A DNA stretch of 22,547 bases from CAYUXU01 sp964489695 (GTDB taxonomy: Bacteria; Bacillota_I; Bacilli_A; Erysipelotrichales; Erysipelotrichaceae), in NCBI GenBank assembly GCA_964489695.1, contig CAZAZP010000016.1, positions 1 through 22,547 of the forward strand. The letters are read 5' to 3'. Made by a program: the position numbers and the translations under genes. The notes beneath the pieces are model-generated. The model did not search any database and was not told the DNA's origin. It saw only the letters and a program-made list of their open reading frames with translations. Positions 21,494-22,547 of this stretch are shown piece by piece (the first letter of the stretch is position 1; each line of letters begins with the position of its first letter).

Positions 21494-22483
21494 ATGTTTT
21501 TTTCAAAATCTGTTGGTATCGATTTAGGTACAGCTAATACATTAATTTATGTCAAAGGGGCGGGAGTTGTCTTGGATGAACCTTCAGTTGTGGCTTTAGA
21601 AGCGGATACCCATAAAACTTTAGCCGTTGGTCAATCAGCCAAGGAAATGCTTGGGCGAACACCCGGGCGCGTTTTAGCCATTCGACCTTTAAAAGATGGT
21701 GTGATTGCCGATTTTGAAGTGACTGAAATCTTAATTAACTACTTTATAAAACAATTAAACTTAAAAGGGATTTTTAATCGGCCAAATATTTTGATTTGTT
21801 GTCCTTCAAATATTACTTCTGTGGAACGGAAAGCGATTATTGATGCTGCTTATCGGGCAGGCGCACGAAAAGTATATGTAGAAGAAGAACCTAAAGTCGC
21901 TGCCTTGGGAGCTGGTTTAGATTTCTCCAAAGCGAGTGGGGTAATGATTTTAGACGTTGGTGGTGGGACTACTGATGTCGCAATTTTATCACTTGGTGAA
22001 ATCGTCGCCAGTACTTCTTTAAAAATTGCGGGCGATCGCTTGGATAAAGATATTATTAAATACATGAAAGACACCTATAAATTATTAATTGGTGATCGGA
22101 TGGCCGAAGAAATTAAGATTAAGATTGGTAATGCTTGGCGTGGTACAAGTCAGGATACGTTTATGGTTAGTGGTCGCGACTTAGTGACCGGTTTACCCCA
22201 TACTGTTACCATCTCAGCTGATGAGACCGAAACTGCTATGCATGAAAGTTTGCAAAATATTGTTAGAGCTTGTCGAACTGTTCTGGAACAAACCCCCCCA
22301 GAGTTATCAGCGGATATCGTCACTAAAGGTTTAGTCATTACTGGTGGTGGCGGACTGTTAAATGGCTTAGATGAGCTATTACTTAATGAGTTAAACATCC
22401 CAGTGGCGATTGCGGAAAATGCCTTAACTTGTGTCGCTGAAGGTACGGGAATCATGTTGGAGTATTTACATTTAAATAAATAA
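21494..22483 (+). CDS. mbl: MreB-family actin-like protein, Mbl type
   Basis: This cytoplasmic actin homologue forms membrane filaments that guide side-wall peptidoglycan synthesis in rod-shaped cells. The 329-residue protein has the nucleotide-binding motifs IGIDLGTANTLIYV-like (residues 5-16) and DVGGGTTDVAI, plus ITGGGGLLNGLDELL near the C terminus. ICCPSNITSVERKAI and EYKLLIG-type wording (here TYKLLIGDRMAEEIKIKIG) resemble Mbl more than MreB. An MreB or MreBH assignment is still possible. The ATG at 21494 follows GGAGG by 7 nt; an in-frame GTG at 21476 precedes that site and is rejected. In Bacillus mbl lies downstream of the DUF1146 and murA region, which agrees with the order here. The remaining 64 nt to the window edge hold no gene and end in AGAGGA, probably the ribosome site of the next gene. 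Confidence 0.9.
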   Translation: MFFSKSVGIDLGTANTLIYVKGAGVVLDEPSVVALEADTHKTLAVGQSAKEMLGRTPGRVLAIRPLKDGVIADFEVTEILINYFIKQLNLKGIFNRPNILICCPSNITSVERKAIIDAAYRAGARKVYVEEEPKVAALGAGLDFSKASGVMILDVGGGTTDVAILSLGEIVASTSLKIAGDRLDKDIIKYMKDTYKLLIGDRMAEEIKIKIGNAWRGTSQDTFMVSGRDLVTGLPHTVTISADETETAMHESLQNIVRACRTVLEQTPPELSADIVTKGLVITGGGGLLNGLDELLLNELNIPVAIAENALTCVAEGTGIMLEYLHLNK

Positions 22484-22547
22484 TAACCTAAGTATGATGT
22501 GAACCCATAAAGTCGGACTTTTTGTTAAACATTAAGTACAGAGGATT

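Noticed and set aside
22150..22455. Antisense 101-codon open frame
   Set aside because: It lies wholly opposite the well-conserved mbl coding region, with low-complexity Ser/Pro-rich content and no ribosome site.
22508..22522. AAAGT-CGG-ACTTT with trailing T as a terminator after mbl
   Set aside because: The stem is only 5 bp and the T-run is short. It may be real but is too weak to call.

Overview
The window is a compact, AT-rich stretch of a low-GC Gram-positive (Bacillota) chromosome. All 21 protein genes lie on the + strand with strong AGGAG-type ribosome sites, the standard genetic code and mostly short or negative intergenic gaps. Gene content (ricT, murT/gatD, mbl, four-cysteine L31, a DUF1146 protein, a Bacillus-type parS) places it in Bacillota. 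The shrunken gene order, a Sua5-RpiB fusion and a phosphocholine-type surface cluster suggest a reduced lineage, perhaps near Erysipelotrichia or Culicoidibacter-like bacteria. The genus cannot be fixed from the sequence.

Region 1 (1-3251) holds an isolated SIS-domain gene, then a MurT/GatD pair, framed by two perfect parS-like palindromes at 76-91 and 3183-3198. This implies that the window is close to the replication origin. GatD keeps its fold signatures but has lost both catalytic residues, and MurT has diverged in its C-terminal domain. Region 2 (3252-6527) is a coupled housekeeping operon, tmk-holB-ricT-rsmI, in which every junction overlaps by exactly 17 nt. YaaQ/YaaR, YabA, TrmN6 and YazA, which sit in this neighbourhood in Bacillus, are absent.

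Region 3 (6607-13783) is a six-gene surface-decoration cluster. It encodes an OpgB/LtaS-like membrane phosphoglycerol transferase, a LicD phosphotransferase, a three-domain protein (winged helix + LicC-like nucleotidyltransferase + LicA-like kinase), a separate LicC and LicA pair, and a LicB-like permease. Together they could import choline or a similar amino alcohol, phosphorylate it, activate it with CTP and attach it to a cell-surface polymer. There are two complete kinase/cytidylyltransferase sets, one fused and one split. The split LicC carries what looks like a decayed kinase N-lobe at its C terminus. The fused gene's promoter carries an inverted repeat spanning its -35 and -10, a candidate autoregulatory operator.

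Region 4 (13795-19850) is a shortened version of the Bacillus rpmE-to-upp segment: rpmE, tdk, prfA, prmC, a fused sua5-rpiB, glyA, upp and a DUF1146 gene. In Bacillus the F-type ATP synthase operon lies between upp and the DUF1146 gene; here the two are 2 nt apart and the ATP synthase genes are missing. Region 5 (19851-22547) has a cysK-cysE cysteine operon, with a perfect 10-bp inverted repeat upstream, and an mbl-type actin gene behind three tandem extended -10 elements. I saw no tRNA, rRNA, CRISPR, insertion sequence or phage gene.
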